Below are positions 42,580 to 51,180 of a stretch of DNA of 64,000 nucleotides, piece after piece. Numbering within the stretch: position 1 is the stretch's first letter; every line of letters begins with the position of its first letter. Under the pieces are notes generated by a model. The model did no database searches and had not been told where the DNA came from. It worked only from the letters and a program-made list of their open reading frames with translations. Both the position numbers and the translations under genes were made by a program. The stretch comes from Nocardia fluminea (GTDB lineage: Bacteria; Actinomycetota; Actinomycetes; Mycobacteriales; Mycobacteriaceae), in the NCBI RefSeq assembly GCF_002846365.1, contig NZ_PJMW01000004.1, forward strand, positions 124,001 to 188,000, in the 5' to 3' direction.

Positions 42580-43718
42580 TGATTCTCCCAATGGATTTCG
42601 AGGATGAACCCGTCGGCGGTCGTGGCGATGCCGAGGGTCGCGCCGACGGCGGCGAGCCGTTCTTCGAGGCCACGCAGTCCGGATCGTTCGCCGATCGTGC
42701 CCTGCGGGCGGTCGTTGCGCAGCGACATCCCCGACCCGCCGAGGGTGAGCGTGGCCCTCGTCGCTGCCGAGTGCTCGACGATATTCGTGGTGCCTTCGCG
42801 CACCACCCAGGCCGCGACCTCGTGAAATGCCGTCGGCACCTTGGCCGCGTCGCCCTCGACGACGAGTTCGCACCCCGCCGCCGACAGCAACGAACGTGCG
42901 CCGGCCACCTCGCCACGCAGGTCGATGTTGCGATAGCCGCGCACCAGCGTGCGCATCTGACCCATCGATTCGACCGCCAGCGTTCTGACCTCTTCCATCT
43001 CGGCCACCGCGCGATCGGTGTCACCCGCTCGCGACAGCGCCACCGCGAGTTCACTTTTCACCGCGACGGCGGAGAATCCGCGGCCGACGACATCGTGGAG
43101 GTCGCGCGAGAAACGCAATCGTTCCTCGGCGACCTGGAGTTGCGCCTCGACGCCTTTGGCTCGCTCCAGCTCGTCGACGACCCCGAGCCCCCACACCGTG
43201 AGGCGCGTCAGCACGATCGCGAACACCCCGGTCAGCAGTAACGTGGCCGCTCCCTCGAGTCCCAGGCTCAGCGACTTCGCGAAGACCACCAGGGGGGTGG
43301 CGGCACTCAGGCCGACCAGGATCCACCACTTGTGCCGGGCGAACGGAATCACGGAGAAGAGAGCCAGCAGGGCCGCCGACACCCCGACCGTGCGCGCGCC
43401 GTCGTCGGTCGCCTCATCGGTGGCAAGCCGAACGACGATGCCGCTGGACACCCACAGCGCGATCAGTGTCGCGGTGGCGACCGGCAAGGTCCACGGCCGC
43501 GCCACCACGCCCGGGACAGTGGCGAAATCGGGTTGCGCCTCCACCGCACCCATGGCCGCGATGCCGCCGATGACAATGGCGAGCACCGACCACACCGAGT
43601 CGGCGGCGATCGCGAGCGCGACCACCAGCACGACGATGGCCGCCTGGAACGTGACCCGCGAGTAGAGCCGGAACTTGGCCGACCCCGACAGATCGTGCCA
43701 CCAGGCGGTCGCGCGCAT
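42576..43718 (-). CDS. Sensor histidine kinase (HisKA_3, DesK-like)
   Basis: 380 residues from ATG 43718. The N-terminal half has 4-5 membrane helices (VVLVVALAIAADSVWSVLAI, IALWVSSGIVV, VGVSAALLALFSVIPF). H208 is in LRFSRDLHDVVGRGFSAVAV, the HisKA_3 phospho-acceptor, and the ATPase domain ends with GERSGLRGLEERLAAVGATL. The short HATPase region matches the NarL-partner class. Overlapping ends with the ABC permease upstream (TGATG) and the response regulator downstream (GTGA) show one operon. Confidence 0.88.
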   Translation of the reverse strand: MRATAWWHDLSGSAKFRLYSRVTFQAAIVVLVVALAIAADSVWSVLAIVIGGIAAMGAVEAQPDFATVPGVVARPWTLPVATATLIALWVSSGIVVRLATDEATDDGARTVGVSAALLALFSVIPFARHKWWILVGLSAATPLVVFAKSLSLGLEGAATLLLTGVFAIVLTRLTVWGLGVVDELERAKGVEAQLQVAEERLRFSRDLHDVVGRGFSAVAVKSELAVALSRAGDTDRAVAEMEEVRTLAVESMGQMRTLVRGYRNIDLRGEVAGARSLLSAAGCELVVEGDAAKVPTAFHEVAAWVVREGTTNIVEHSAATRATLTLGGSGMSLRNDRPQGTIGERSGLRGLEERLAAVGATLGIATTADGFILEIHWENQ

Positions 43719-44530
43719 CACCCTCGATCGTCCCAGCGGAAGCTCTTGCGGGTCAGCACGAGCGCCAGCACGGTCCATAGCGCCAGTGTCGCAAACGGCC
43801 GCCCGGATTCGGTGACGGTGTCCCCGAAGCCCAGCGCGATAGCGGATTCGTCGACTGCCGACAGCGTGCCCGACGTGCCGAGGGAGATCAGGTCGGACAC
43901 GGCAGCGAAGGGAGTCAGGTCGGCCAGCTGTGCGAGACGATCGGGCAGCACACCGCGGATGGAGGACATGCCGAGCATCGCGACGATCATCACCGGCAGC
44001 GAGGTGATCTGCGCGGCCTCGGCGTTCTTGGTGTACGCGCTGGTCGCCAGGGCGAGCAGGGAGAACAGCACCGTCCCACCGACGAGTGCCACCACGATCG
44101 CCAGTGGATTGACGGGCGTGGGGGTGCCGGTGCCGTAGACCACCACGGTGATCGCAGCGGTGCACGCCAGCGTCATGATGGCGCCCGGGATCGCCGGAGC
44201 GAGCTGGATCTGCCAGTCCGCGGCCTCGCCGGTGCGCAATCGTTTCAGCACGCCTTCGCTGCGCCGGGTGGTCACCATCGACAGCACCGAGTAGTACTGC
44301 ACGAACAGCAGGGCGAGCAGCGCCAGCAGCTCGAAGGTCACCGCCGCCATCGCCGCTGTCGGCTCGGCGTCTTTGCGCGCGATGAAGAAGCTGGCCAACG
44401 GCACTCCGATCGGGAACACCGTCGCCATGTAGACGAGTGTCTTGTTGCGCCGGAACTGTAGCCATTCCGCCTTGGCGAGCGCGGTGAGTGGTCGACGGCG
44501 AAAACCGGTGGCGGGCAGGGTGGTGGTCAT
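43718..44530 (-). CDS. ABC-2 type transporter permease
   Basis: 270 residues from ATG 44530. The order ALAKAEWLQFRRNKTLVYMA, TVFPIGVPLASFFIA, FELLALLALLFVQYYSVLSM, TTRRSEGVLKRLRTGEAADW and five later helices is the ABC2_membrane pattern. It couples to the ATPase encoded upstream with an ATGA overlap. Such exporters with a dedicated two-component system often expel antimicrobial peptides or lipids; the substrate is not deducible. Confidence 0.88.
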   Translation of the reverse strand: MTTTLPATGFRRRPLTALAKAEWLQFRRNKTLVYMATVFPIGVPLASFFIARKDAEPTAAMAAVTFELLALLALLFVQYYSVLSMVTTRRSEGVLKRLRTGEAADWQIQLAPAIPGAIMTLACTAAITVVVYGTGTPTPVNPLAIVVALVGGTVLFSLLALATSAYTKNAEAAQITSLPVMIVAMLGMSSIRGVLPDRLAQLADLTPFAAVSDLISLGTSGTLSAVDESAIALGFGDTVTESGRPFATLALWTVLALVLTRKSFRWDDRG

Positions 44531-45453
44531 CGTGCTCCGATCGAGGTGGGAGTGGTTGCCTCGGCGATATCGAGAAAGACCGATTCCAGCGAGGCGGCGC
44601 GTGCTTCGAGTCCGATCAGGCGTACGCCCGCTTCGCGAGCCCAGCCGAGCAGCTCGAAGAGGTGTCCCTGTAAATCGTTGGTGCTGACGGTGACTCGCGC
44701 TCGAGCGTCCACGCGGGCGCCGCGGAACTGCGGCACGGGCAGGCCGGGGTGGTCGAAGGCGATCCGTGCCGGATGGTCGTCGACGATGTCGCGCAGCGTG
44801 CCCCGGCGGGCGATCGCGCCCCTGTGCATGATCGCGATCTGATCGGCGAGCGCTTCGGCCTCGTCCAGGTAGTGCGTGGTGAGAACCATCGTGACCCCCG
44901 AAGCTTTGAGGTCGGCGAGCAATTGCCATGTGCCACGGCGGCTTTCCGGATCGAGTCCGGTGGTGGGTTCGTCGAGGAACAGCAAGCGCGGCTGTCCGAG
45001 CAGGGCGCAGGCCAGATCGACGCGGCGCTGCTCACCACCCGACAGTGAGCCGACCCGCACACCGGCGCGGTCGGTGAGCCCGACCCGGTCCAGGACGGCG
45101 TCGGCGGTGGTCGGGTCGGTGCACGTGCCACGCCACATTTCCAGCGTCTCGGCGACCGTCAACTCGGCGGGCAACCCGCCCGACTGCAACATGATGCCGA
45201 CCCTCGGGCGGACCTGGTCGCGGTGCCGGAGCGGGTCGAGGCCGAAGACTTCGACCTCGCCCGCCGACGGCGCGATGAGCCCTTCGAGCATGTCGAGGGT
45301 GGAGGTCTTGCCCGCGCCGTTGGTGCCGAGCAGGGCGAACACCTCACCCTCGTGCACCTCGAGGTCCACGCCTTTGACGGCTTCGAACGCGTCGTCGCCG
45401 CGGCCGTATGTTCGGCGCAGCCCGCGTGCGGTGATGACGTCTGTGTTTCTCAT
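44527..45453 (-). CDS. ABC transporter ATPase (drug/lipid exporter type)
   Basis: 308 residues from ATG 45453. Walker A GTNGAGKTS (43-51), signature VGSLSGGEQRRVDLACALLG, Walker B RLLFLDEPTTGLDPESRR and switch TTHYLDEAEALADQIAIMHR are intact. The C-terminal DUF4162-like extension is present (RARVTVSTNDLQGHLFELLG). First gene of the four-gene operon ABC ATPase, permease, kinase, regulator. The 214-bp gap upstream holds the promoter and, on the other strand, the operator at 45627. Confidence 0.9.
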   Translation of the reverse strand: MRNTDVITARGLRRTYGRGDDAFEAVKGVDLEVHEGEVFALLGTNGAGKTSTLDMLEGLIAPSAGEVEVFGLDPLRHRDQVRPRVGIMLQSGGLPAELTVAETLEMWRGTCTDPTTADAVLDRVGLTDRAGVRVGSLSGGEQRRVDLACALLGQPRLLFLDEPTTGLDPESRRGTWQLLADLKASGVTMVLTTHYLDEAEALADQIAIMHRGAIARRGTLRDIVDDHPARIAFDHPGLPVPQFRGARVDARARVTVSTNDLQGHLFELLGWAREAGVRLIGLEARAASLESVFLDIAEATTPTSIGAR

Positions 45454-45626
45454 GTCTTCTACGGTGGTCGACGCGGGCCGCCGCCAGTAGTAAGCGCAGT
45501 CACCGATCCCCGAGGGGATTCGCATGGGTCGGTCATGACATAAGTCATCGGCCTCCGGCTGCGCGCAGGAGTTCCTGGTGGCCACCACCCTCGCTCGACG
45601 ATTCCCCTCCCCCAGACGGAGAACCC

Positions 45627-45649
45627 GTCTACTATCCAATGTAGTAGAC
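45627..45649. promoter_or_regulatory. Inverted repeat upstream of Ddn-like gene
   Basis: GTCTACTA (45627-45634) and TAGTAGAC (45642-45649) are separated by 7 bases, 18 bp before GTG 45668. This has the size of a TetR-type operator overlapping the promoter; no regulator is adjacent. Confidence 0.6.
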
Positions 45650-45667
45650 CGACACGCTGGAGGGGCA

Positions 45668-46195
45668 GTGAGCGATCCGAACAATCCCGGGCCCGGCCGT
45701 GGCACCAAGAGATCGTGGGTGGCACGACTGGTGGAATCGTGCTCTCAATTCGCGAACAAGCGCGAAATCTACCTGGGCCGCAGATCGACGAAACTCCATG
45801 TGGCCCTGTACCGCCGAACAAAAGGCCGACTGGGCAGCCGCATGCCCGGCTGGCCCGACACCCGAATCCTGCTCCTCGACCACGTCGGCGCCAAAACCGG
45901 CACCCGTCGCACTTCGCCCCTGATGTTCCACACCGACGGCGGCACCATCGCCGTAGCCGCGTCCAAAGCCGGCCAACCCACCCACCCGGCCTGGTTCCAC
46001 AACCTGAAAGCCAACCCCGACACCACGATCCAGATCGGCGACCGGACACACCCCGTCCGGGCTCGGGTGGCCGACGACGCGGAACGAAACCTCCTGTGGC
46101 CGAGGTTCATCGAGCTCTTCCCGAGCTACGACTTCTACCAACGCCGGGCAGGCGACCGCGAGATCCCGATCGTGATCCTCACCCCGCGCACCTGA
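45668..46195 (+). CDS. Ddn-like deazaflavin-dependent nitroreductase family protein
   Basis: 175 residues from GTG 45668 with GGAGGGG 5-11 bases upstream. The pattern RILLLDHVGAKTGTRRTSPL, MFHTDGGTIAVAASKAGQPT, HPAWFHNLKANPDTTIQIGD and LFPSYDFYQRRAGDREIPIV is the split-barrel F420-dependent family of Ddn. Members reduce menaquinone analogues and activate nitroimidazoles in mycobacteria. The N-terminal helix suits membrane association. The substrate is unknown. Confidence 0.88.
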   Translation: MSDPNNPGPGRGTKRSWVARLVESCSQFANKREIYLGRRSTKLHVALYRRTKGRLGSRMPGWPDTRILLLDHVGAKTGTRRTSPLMFHTDGGTIAVAASKAGQPTHPAWFHNLKANPDTTIQIGDRTHPVRARVADDAERNLLWPRFIELFPSYDFYQRRAGDREIPIVILTPRT

Positions 46196-46333
46196 TCCGC
46201 CCCGGCACCATTGCCCGGTCGCCCCGCCGCCGTTCGCCGATTCCCTGGCGTCCGCCGGGACTTCGATTGGCGTACAAGTAAATTCCCGGTCATTCGCCGA
46301 AGCTGCGACGCTGTCGACAGGCATCATCAAGAC

Positions 46334-47113
46334 ATGAGCTTTACGGTGGCTTACCTGCAGTACGCCGGATCAGGTCCGATGCGGCACGAAGAGAAGCTCC
46401 TCGCGGAGGGCCTCGGAAGACTCGGCGTCCCCGTCCGCCACTACAGCCTCAAACGTATTCAGCGCAGGCAGTTGACGTTGGGGCCCGGCATTTTCATCGC
46501 CGGGGACATGAACGCGATGCACGGCGCGATGCGCCAGTTGGGCATCCCGCTACCGCCACCCGACGACTACCCCCAAGTGCTTCGCGGCTTCCTGGGACGG
46601 AAGGTGTGGGCATCGACCCTGGGTGAGATCGAGCGCTCGATGGACGGCGGCTCCTCCCCACCGGTATTCGTCAAACCCGCGGATCGCCGAAAGGCCTTCA
46701 CCGGCGCGGTCTGCTACTCGGAACACGATTTCGCGGCATGGGGGAATACCAGTCGGCGCCAGCGCGTCTGGTGTTCCGAAGTGGTCACCTGGGTGTCGGA
46801 ATACCGCGTCTACGTCATCGGCCGGCAGATCCTCGCCGTCGACCATTACGAGGGTGACGACTCCGTGCCGCTGAACATGGACGCAGTCGAGTCAGCGGTC
46901 ACTGCCTACTACCGTTCCGGAACCGCGCCCGCTGCCTACGCCATCGATTTCGGCGTACTGGCCAACGGTGAAACCACACTCGTCGAGACCAACGACGGCT
47001 ACTCGCTCGGCGCATACGACATCGACGCCGACCAGTACACCGCACTGCTGATGAACCGATGGCGCGATCTGCTCGCGTCCGATGCGCGGCTGGCGCGATC
47101 CACAAGCTCCTAA
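46334..47113 (+). CDS. ATP-grasp protein of the R2K (DUF4343) type
   Basis: 259 residues from ATG 46334. The ATP-grasp C-terminal half is seen in PPVFVKPADRRKAFTGAVCY (lysine-bearing nucleotide loop), WCSEVVTWVSEYRVYVIGRQ, and AIDFGVLANGETTLVETNDG (metal-binding E-x-N-D-G). The N-terminal part FIAGDMNAMHGAMRQLGIPL precedes it. The R2K clade is predicted to form amide bonds on RNA, protein or peptides and is found in phage-conflict and toxin-antitoxin loci. It lies alone here; the modified target is not known. Confidence 0.75.
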   Translation: MSFTVAYLQYAGSGPMRHEEKLLAEGLGRLGVPVRHYSLKRIQRRQLTLGPGIFIAGDMNAMHGAMRQLGIPLPPPDDYPQVLRGFLGRKVWASTLGEIERSMDGGSSPPVFVKPADRRKAFTGAVCYSEHDFAAWGNTSRRQRVWCSEVVTWVSEYRVYVIGRQILAVDHYEGDDSVPLNMDAVESAVTAYYRSGTAPAAYAIDFGVLANGETTLVETNDGYSLGAYDIDADQYTALLMNRWRDLLASDARLARSTSS

Positions 47114-47120
47114 CGTCAGC

Positions 47121-48140
47121 TCATCGACGACGCAGGGAGGGATCGAGCAGCGACGGTGGGGTGTCGTGCTTTTCGTGGGGGGCGAGGTCGACGCCGGGGG
47201 CCACGATGGCATCGATCGCGTCGAGGAGGTCGGGCGACAGGACGGTGTCGGCAGCGGCCAGTTGGGAGTGCAGGTGGTCCATGGTGCGGGGCCCGATGAT
47301 GGCGCTGGTGACGGCGGGATGGGCGGTGACGAAACCCAGGGCGAGCTGGATCAGGGTCAGGCCCGCTTGGTCGGCCAGTGCCGCGAGTTGTTCGACGGCG
47401 GCCATCTTGGCTTGGTTGACCGGAATGGTGGTGTCGAAGCGGTCGGGCAGGAATGCCGACCGGCTGGTGGTTATTTCGCGGTCGGCACGGATGGCGCCCG
47501 AGAGCCATCCGGATGCCAGCGGGCTCCATGCGAGCACGCCGAGACCGTACTCCTCGGTGACGGGCAAGACGTGGGATTCGATGCCGCGCTGCAGGATCGA
47601 ATAACTGGGCTGTTCGGTGACGTAGCGGCTCAGGTGATGCTCTTTGGCCGCCCATTGCGCCTGGACTATGCGGTACGCGGGAAACGTCGAGGATCCGAAG
47701 TAGCGGATCTTGCCCGCACGCTGTAGATCGGTCAGCGCCGCGAGGGTTTCCTCATCGCTGGTTTCGGGGTCCCAGCGGTGGATCTGATAGAGGTCGACGT
47801 GGTCGACGTCGAGTCGGCGCAGGCTGTCGTCGAGCGCGGTGGTGAGCCAGCGGCGGGAGCCGCCACGATGGTTGCGTTCCTCCCCCATCGGCATCGTGGC
47901 CTTCGTGGCCAGCACGAGGTCGTCGCGGCGGCCCGCGATGGCCTTGCCGACCAGCTCCTCCGATTCGCCTCGGCCGTACATGTCGGCGGTGTCGACGAGA
48001 TTGATGCCGCCGTCGATGGCGACATCGATCATGGCGGTGACCTCGTCCTGCGTGGAATTTCCCAGCTTGCCGAAGTTCATCGCGCCGAGCACGAGTGTGC
48101 TGACCTGAACGCCGGTACGGCCCAGAGTGCGGTACTGCAT
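47121..48140 (-). CDS. Aldo/keto reductase
   Basis: 339 residues from ATG 48140 behind GGAGG. The AKR tetrad is visible: D and Y in INLVDTADMYGRGESEELVG, K in DLVLATKATMP, H in VDLYQIHRWDPETSDEETLA. The C-terminal cofactor region is SAIIGPRTMDHLHSQLAAAD. It reduces aldehydes or ketones with NADPH. It is divergent from a TetR gene with twin palindromes between them, so it is probably induced by its substrate. Substrate not assignable. Confidence 0.88.
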   Translation of the reverse strand: MQYRTLGRTGVQVSTLVLGAMNFGKLGNSTQDEVTAMIDVAIDGGINLVDTADMYGRGESEELVGKAIAGRRDDLVLATKATMPMGEERNHRGGSRRWLTTALDDSLRRLDVDHVDLYQIHRWDPETSDEETLAALTDLQRAGKIRYFGSSTFPAYRIVQAQWAAKEHHLSRYVTEQPSYSILQRGIESHVLPVTEEYGLGVLAWSPLASGWLSGAIRADREITTSRSAFLPDRFDTTIPVNQAKMAAVEQLAALADQAGLTLIQLALGFVTAHPAVTSAIIGPRTMDHLHSQLAAADTVLSPDLLDAIDAIVAPGVDLAPHEKHDTPPSLLDPSLRRR

Positions 48141-48198
48141 GGCGGTGTTCCTCCCAGATGAGCTTGGTTCGGCTCGCCGGTTCTGGCATCCTCGACCA

Positions 48199-48243
48199 AG
48201 CGGAACAATGTTCCGCTAACCAACATACGGAACACTGTTCCGT
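48199..48243. promoter_or_regulatory. Twin operators of the TetR/AKR divergent pair
   Basis: AGCGGAACA-a-TGTTCCGCT at 48199-48217 and ACGGAACA-c-TGTTCCGT at 48227-48243 share the consensus CGGAACAnTGTTCCG. Centres are 27 bp apart. They lie in the divergent promoter region and are the probable binding sites of the TetR protein encoded at 48263. Confidence 0.85.
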
Positions 48244-48262
48244 TTAACAAGAGGGAGGTCTC

Positions 48263-48826
48263 GTGGCCGACAACCCGGTGCCGCGCCGGCGAGCCGACGC
48301 CCGGCGCAACGAGCAGGCGCTGCTCGATGCCGCCGCGAACGCCTTCATCGCCTCGGGTGTCGATGTCCCCGTCCGCGAGATCGCCGCTCGCGCCGGCGTC
48401 GGCGTCGGCACCATCTACCGCCACTTCCCCACCCGAGCCGACCTCATCGTCGCGGTCTACCGCCACCAGGTCGAAGCGTGCGCCGACGCGGGCCCGGCCC
48501 TCCTCGACACCCACCGCTCCCCCCACGCCGCACTCGGCGAATGGACCACCCTCTTCGTCGACTTCCTCACCACCAAACACGGCCTGGCGGAAGCACTTCA
48601 ATCCGACGCGGCCACCTTCGACACCCTCCACACCTACTTCCTCGACCGCCTGGTCCCCACCTGCGAGACCCTGCTCACCGCCGCCGCCACCGCAGGCGAA
48701 ATCCCACCCGGCACCGACCCCTACGAACTCCTGCGCGCGATCGGCAACCTCTGCATCGGCGGCACCACGTCCCGCTACCACCCCCGTCGAATGGTCGCCC
48801 TCCTGATCGCAGGACTGAGCGCATGA
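48263..48826 (+). CDS. TetR-family regulator
   Basis: 187 residues from GTG 48263, with GGGAGG upstream. The DNA-binding domain is DAAANAFIASGVDVPVREIA, ARAGVGVGTIYRHFPTRADL, and the C-terminal SACE_7040-type helices follow (LFVDFLTTKHGLAEALQSDA). It sits directly behind twin CGGAACAnTGTTCCG operators and divergently from an aldo/keto reductase, so it most likely represses both. The inducer is unknown. Confidence 0.88.
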   Translation: MADNPVPRRRADARRNEQALLDAAANAFIASGVDVPVREIAARAGVGVGTIYRHFPTRADLIVAVYRHQVEACADAGPALLDTHRSPHAALGEWTTLFVDFLTTKHGLAEALQSDAATFDTLHTYFLDRLVPTCETLLTAAATAGEIPPGTDPYELLRAIGNLCIGGTTSRYHPRRMVALLIAGLSA

Positions 48827-49232
48827 CCCCTGGACGAGAGATAGGTTGCCGCCGATTCCGGGCGCAGACGTCCCGGTGAGCAGGTGATTGTCTCCGGCAC
48901 CAATACTCAGGCGACCGGGCGACCCCGCCGGCAACCGGGGAGATCGGGGCGAAGCAGCGCGTCGAGTTCATCCAGGGCGAACCTGAGCCTGGTAGCCGAG
49001 AAATGGCGAGTGATCGAGCGGATTCGGGCGCCGCATCGAACTGTCGACCTCCACTCGCGCCTGACATACCACCGCGTTCACAGGCGAATACGCCTCCGCC
49101 ATCACAGCATTGGACTGCCTCGTTCGCGAACGGAGTCGCCCGCAGAGGCCACCGAACGACTGTGCCTCTCACCGAGAAACCGCTGCCGCAGGACGGATGG
49201 GAACCGATGAACAGAAGATCAGGTAGGGAAAG
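48827..49232. other. 406-bp intergenic stretch without a recognisable feature
   Basis: No frame in this stretch carries a convincing protein, repeat or RNA. It separates the TetR gene from the tRNA-Met gene. Confidence 0.5.
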
Positions 49233-49306
49233 TGGGGCGGGTGGGGCTCGAACCCACGACCAGCGGATTATGAGTCCGCGGCTCTAACCGACTGAGCTAC
49301 CGCCCC
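49233..49306 (-). tRNA. tRNA-Met (anticodon CAT)
   Basis: Full cloverleaf on the reverse strand: acceptor GGGGCGG pairs with CCGCCCC, D-arm with TAGCTCAGTCGGTTAGAGC, anticodon stem GCGGA/TCCGC around loop CTCATAA (anticodon CAT), T-arm GTGGG-TTCGAGC-CCCAC, discriminator A. It could instead be the tRNA-Ile2 that carries lysidine at the C of CAT; sequence alone does not separate them. Confidence 0.92.
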
Positions 49307-49484
49307 TCGCCGCGGGGGTCTCCGCGGGCGAGTCGCATGGTACCCGGCGGAGTGCGGGGTTGACCACTTGGCGCGGCGGCCGTGTCGGATCGGCGTAGCA
49401 GACGAGAACGGCGATCGGGGTCGCGGCTTCCGAGGAAGACGCGGCGACCGATCGCCGTGGTGGTGCTGCACCCGGGGGTAGGGT

Positions 49485-49670
49485 TTACGAGCTTTCGGCT
49501 CGCCGGCCTCCCCGCACTCGTACCTCGCGTTCGCGACGTTCGATGTTGCCCCCTGGGTTGCTGGCCAACTTGATGACTCCAACTACCAACAACAGAACCG
49601 CAGCTATCACTGCGATGATTATCAGTCCCTGCACGGAACATAACTTAACGTGTATTCCGTTGCGGCGCAC
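49485..49670 (-). CDS. Small membrane protein (61 aa)
   Basis: A single membrane helix (IIIAVIAAVLLLVVGVIKLA) with a short N-terminus and a basic, arginine-rich C-terminal tail (NIERREREVRVRGGRRAESS). Start GTG 49670 is used; an internal GTG at 49634 (VQGLIIIAV) is equally possible, and neither has a good ribosome binding site. It directly precedes the dehydrogenase gene's end region, in the same direction. Function unknown. Confidence 0.4.
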   Translation of the reverse strand: MRRNGIHVKLCSVQGLIIIAVIAAVLLLVVGVIKLASNPGGNIERREREVRVRGGRRAESS

Positions 49671-49676
49671 AATAAG

Positions 49677-50681
49677 TTACAATGACGCGCCGAGCGTCAA
49701 CAAGGTACGGCCGAGGGCGGAGCGGCTTTCGATCGCGGAGTGAGCCTCCCGCACTTGATCGATCGGGAAGGTTTGCCCGATCACGACTTCCAGCCCACCC
49801 TCGGCGACCGCCTTCTGAGCGCGGGCGGTGATGCCCACCCAGTCCACGTCCTTGCCGACGATATCGAACAGGCCGAGCACCGTGACACCACGCGCGACGG
49901 CAGCGTCGGTGTCGACAGTAGCGAAATCGCCTGCGGCCGAGCCGTACCCGAGGAACAGTCCCTTGTCCGCGGCGGCTGTCAACGCCGTGCCACCGATGCC
50001 GCCACCGGCCCCGTCGAACACCACGGCCGCTCCCCCGCCGGTGATCTCGCGCACCCGATCCGCCCAACCGTCCACGGCGTAGTCGACTACCGCGGTGGCT
50101 CCCAATCGCGTTGCGAGAGCGAGTTTTTCCGGTCCGCGCGCGGCAGCGACAACTTGCGCGCCTGCCGCGATCGACAGCTGGATGAGCAACGTGCCGAGGC
50201 CACCCGCGGCGGCGGTGATCAACACCCACGAATTCGGCTGCACGGCAGCACGATCGAAGACGGCGAGCGCGGTGCGGCCGTCGTGGGCGAGACCTACCGC
50301 CTGCTCGGTGGTGAGCTCGGCGGGGATCTCGGTCAGGGTGCCGGCCTTGGCGAGGGCCTTCTCGGCGTAGCCGCCGATGGGCAGGCCACCGCCGATGCCG
50401 CTGGCCGCGGTCTGGGTGACGACGCGCTTGCCGAGCCAGCGTGGGTCGACCTCGGCGCCGACCGCGCTCACCACGCCGCCGATCGCACCACCGGGGATGT
50501 AGGGCAGGCTCAGCGGGAAGAAGTCCTGCCCCCATCCGGCACGGAGCCGGGTATCGAGGAACATCACGTCGGCGACCGCGACATCGACGACCACTTCGGC
50601 CGGATCCGGTTGCGGCGTGGCGACTTCCACCAGTTCCAGCACCTCGGGTCCACCGAATTCTCTGACCTGCACTGCGCGCAT
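49677..50681 (-). CDS. Zinc-binding dehydrogenase / quinone oxidoreductase (MDR)
   Basis: 334 residues from ATG 50681. The quinone oxidoreductase type of MDR fold is shown by MRAVQVREFGGPEVLELVEV, LPYIPGGAIGGVVSAVGAEV, and the nucleotide loop AAAGGLGTLLIQLSIAAGAQ. No zinc cysteines are present, as usual for this group, which reduces quinones or enones with NADPH. Not in an obvious operon. The substrate is not known. Confidence 0.85.
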   Translation of the reverse strand: MRAVQVREFGGPEVLELVEVATPQPDPAEVVVDVAVADVMFLDTRLRAGWGQDFFPLSLPYIPGGAIGGVVSAVGAEVDPRWLGKRVVTQTAASGIGGGLPIGGYAEKALAKAGTLTEIPAELTTEQAVGLAHDGRTALAVFDRAAVQPNSWVLITAAAGGLGTLLIQLSIAAGAQVVAAARGPEKLALATRLGATAVVDYAVDGWADRVREITGGGAAVVFDGAGGGIGGTALTAAADKGLFLGYGSAAGDFATVDTDAAVARGVTVLGLFDIVGKDVDWVGITARAQKAVAEGGLEVVIGQTFPIDQVREAHSAIESRSALGRTLLTLGASL

Positions 50682-50771
50682 CGCGACTCCTTCGTGGTGT
50701 TGACCGAACGAGTCGAGGATGCGACCTGAAGTCGAGTTCAGGTCAAGAGCGGTGCGACGTAGGTCACACGA

Positions 50772-51116
50772 TCAGGAACCGCCGCCACAGCTGCTACTGC
50801 TGCCGCCCCCGCAGCTGCTACTGCTCCCACCCGAGCAACTGCTGCTGCTTCCGCCACTACAGCTGCTGCTGCTTCCGCCACCGCAAGCGCTGTTGGAGCC
50901 GCCACCGCACCCGGACGGGCTGCCCGGATCCCACGGCTGACCCGAGGTCCCGTCGACGTACCCGGTCACCCCGGCCGACCCGGCCACCCACCGCCCATCC
51001 AGCGGACGCGCGTTCTGCGGCTGGGTCGCCTTCTTGATCAGCCACACGGTGGTCGTCACCACCATCCCGATACCTATCACTATGAAGCCGAGCACGATCA
51101 CGAGCGTCATCACCAT
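50772..51116 (-). CDS. Membrane protein with tandem Cys-Gly-Ser repeats
   Basis: 114 residues from ATG 51116. An N-terminal membrane helix (LVIVLGFIVIGIGMVVTTTV) and a linker are followed by a C-terminal array (from about residue 86) of short units built on CGGGSSSS / CSGGSSSS with six regularly spaced cysteines plus one before. Similar glycine- and cysteine-rich tails occur in TIGR04222-type membrane proteins that lie beside DUF1399-like genes, as here. The repeat could bind metal or form disulfides. The gene diverges from the 51181 gene with 64 bp between starts. Confidence 0.6.
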   Translation of the reverse strand: MVMTLVIVLGFIVIGIGMVVTTTVWLIKKATQPQNARPLDGRWVAGSAGVTGYVDGTSGQPWDPGSPSGCGGGSNSACGGGSSSSCSGGSSSSCSGGSSSSCGGGSSSSCGGGS

Positions 51117-51180
51117 GTCCGCAGGCTAACGCCATAACCCAGCCGCGGCACCCCCACCGTCAGTGGCCTTACAGTGAATT

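Noticed and set aside
45454..45667. Promoter-borne RNA or small gene upstream of the ABC ATPase
   Set aside because: Apart from the inverted repeat at 45627 nothing structured or conserved-looking could be found.
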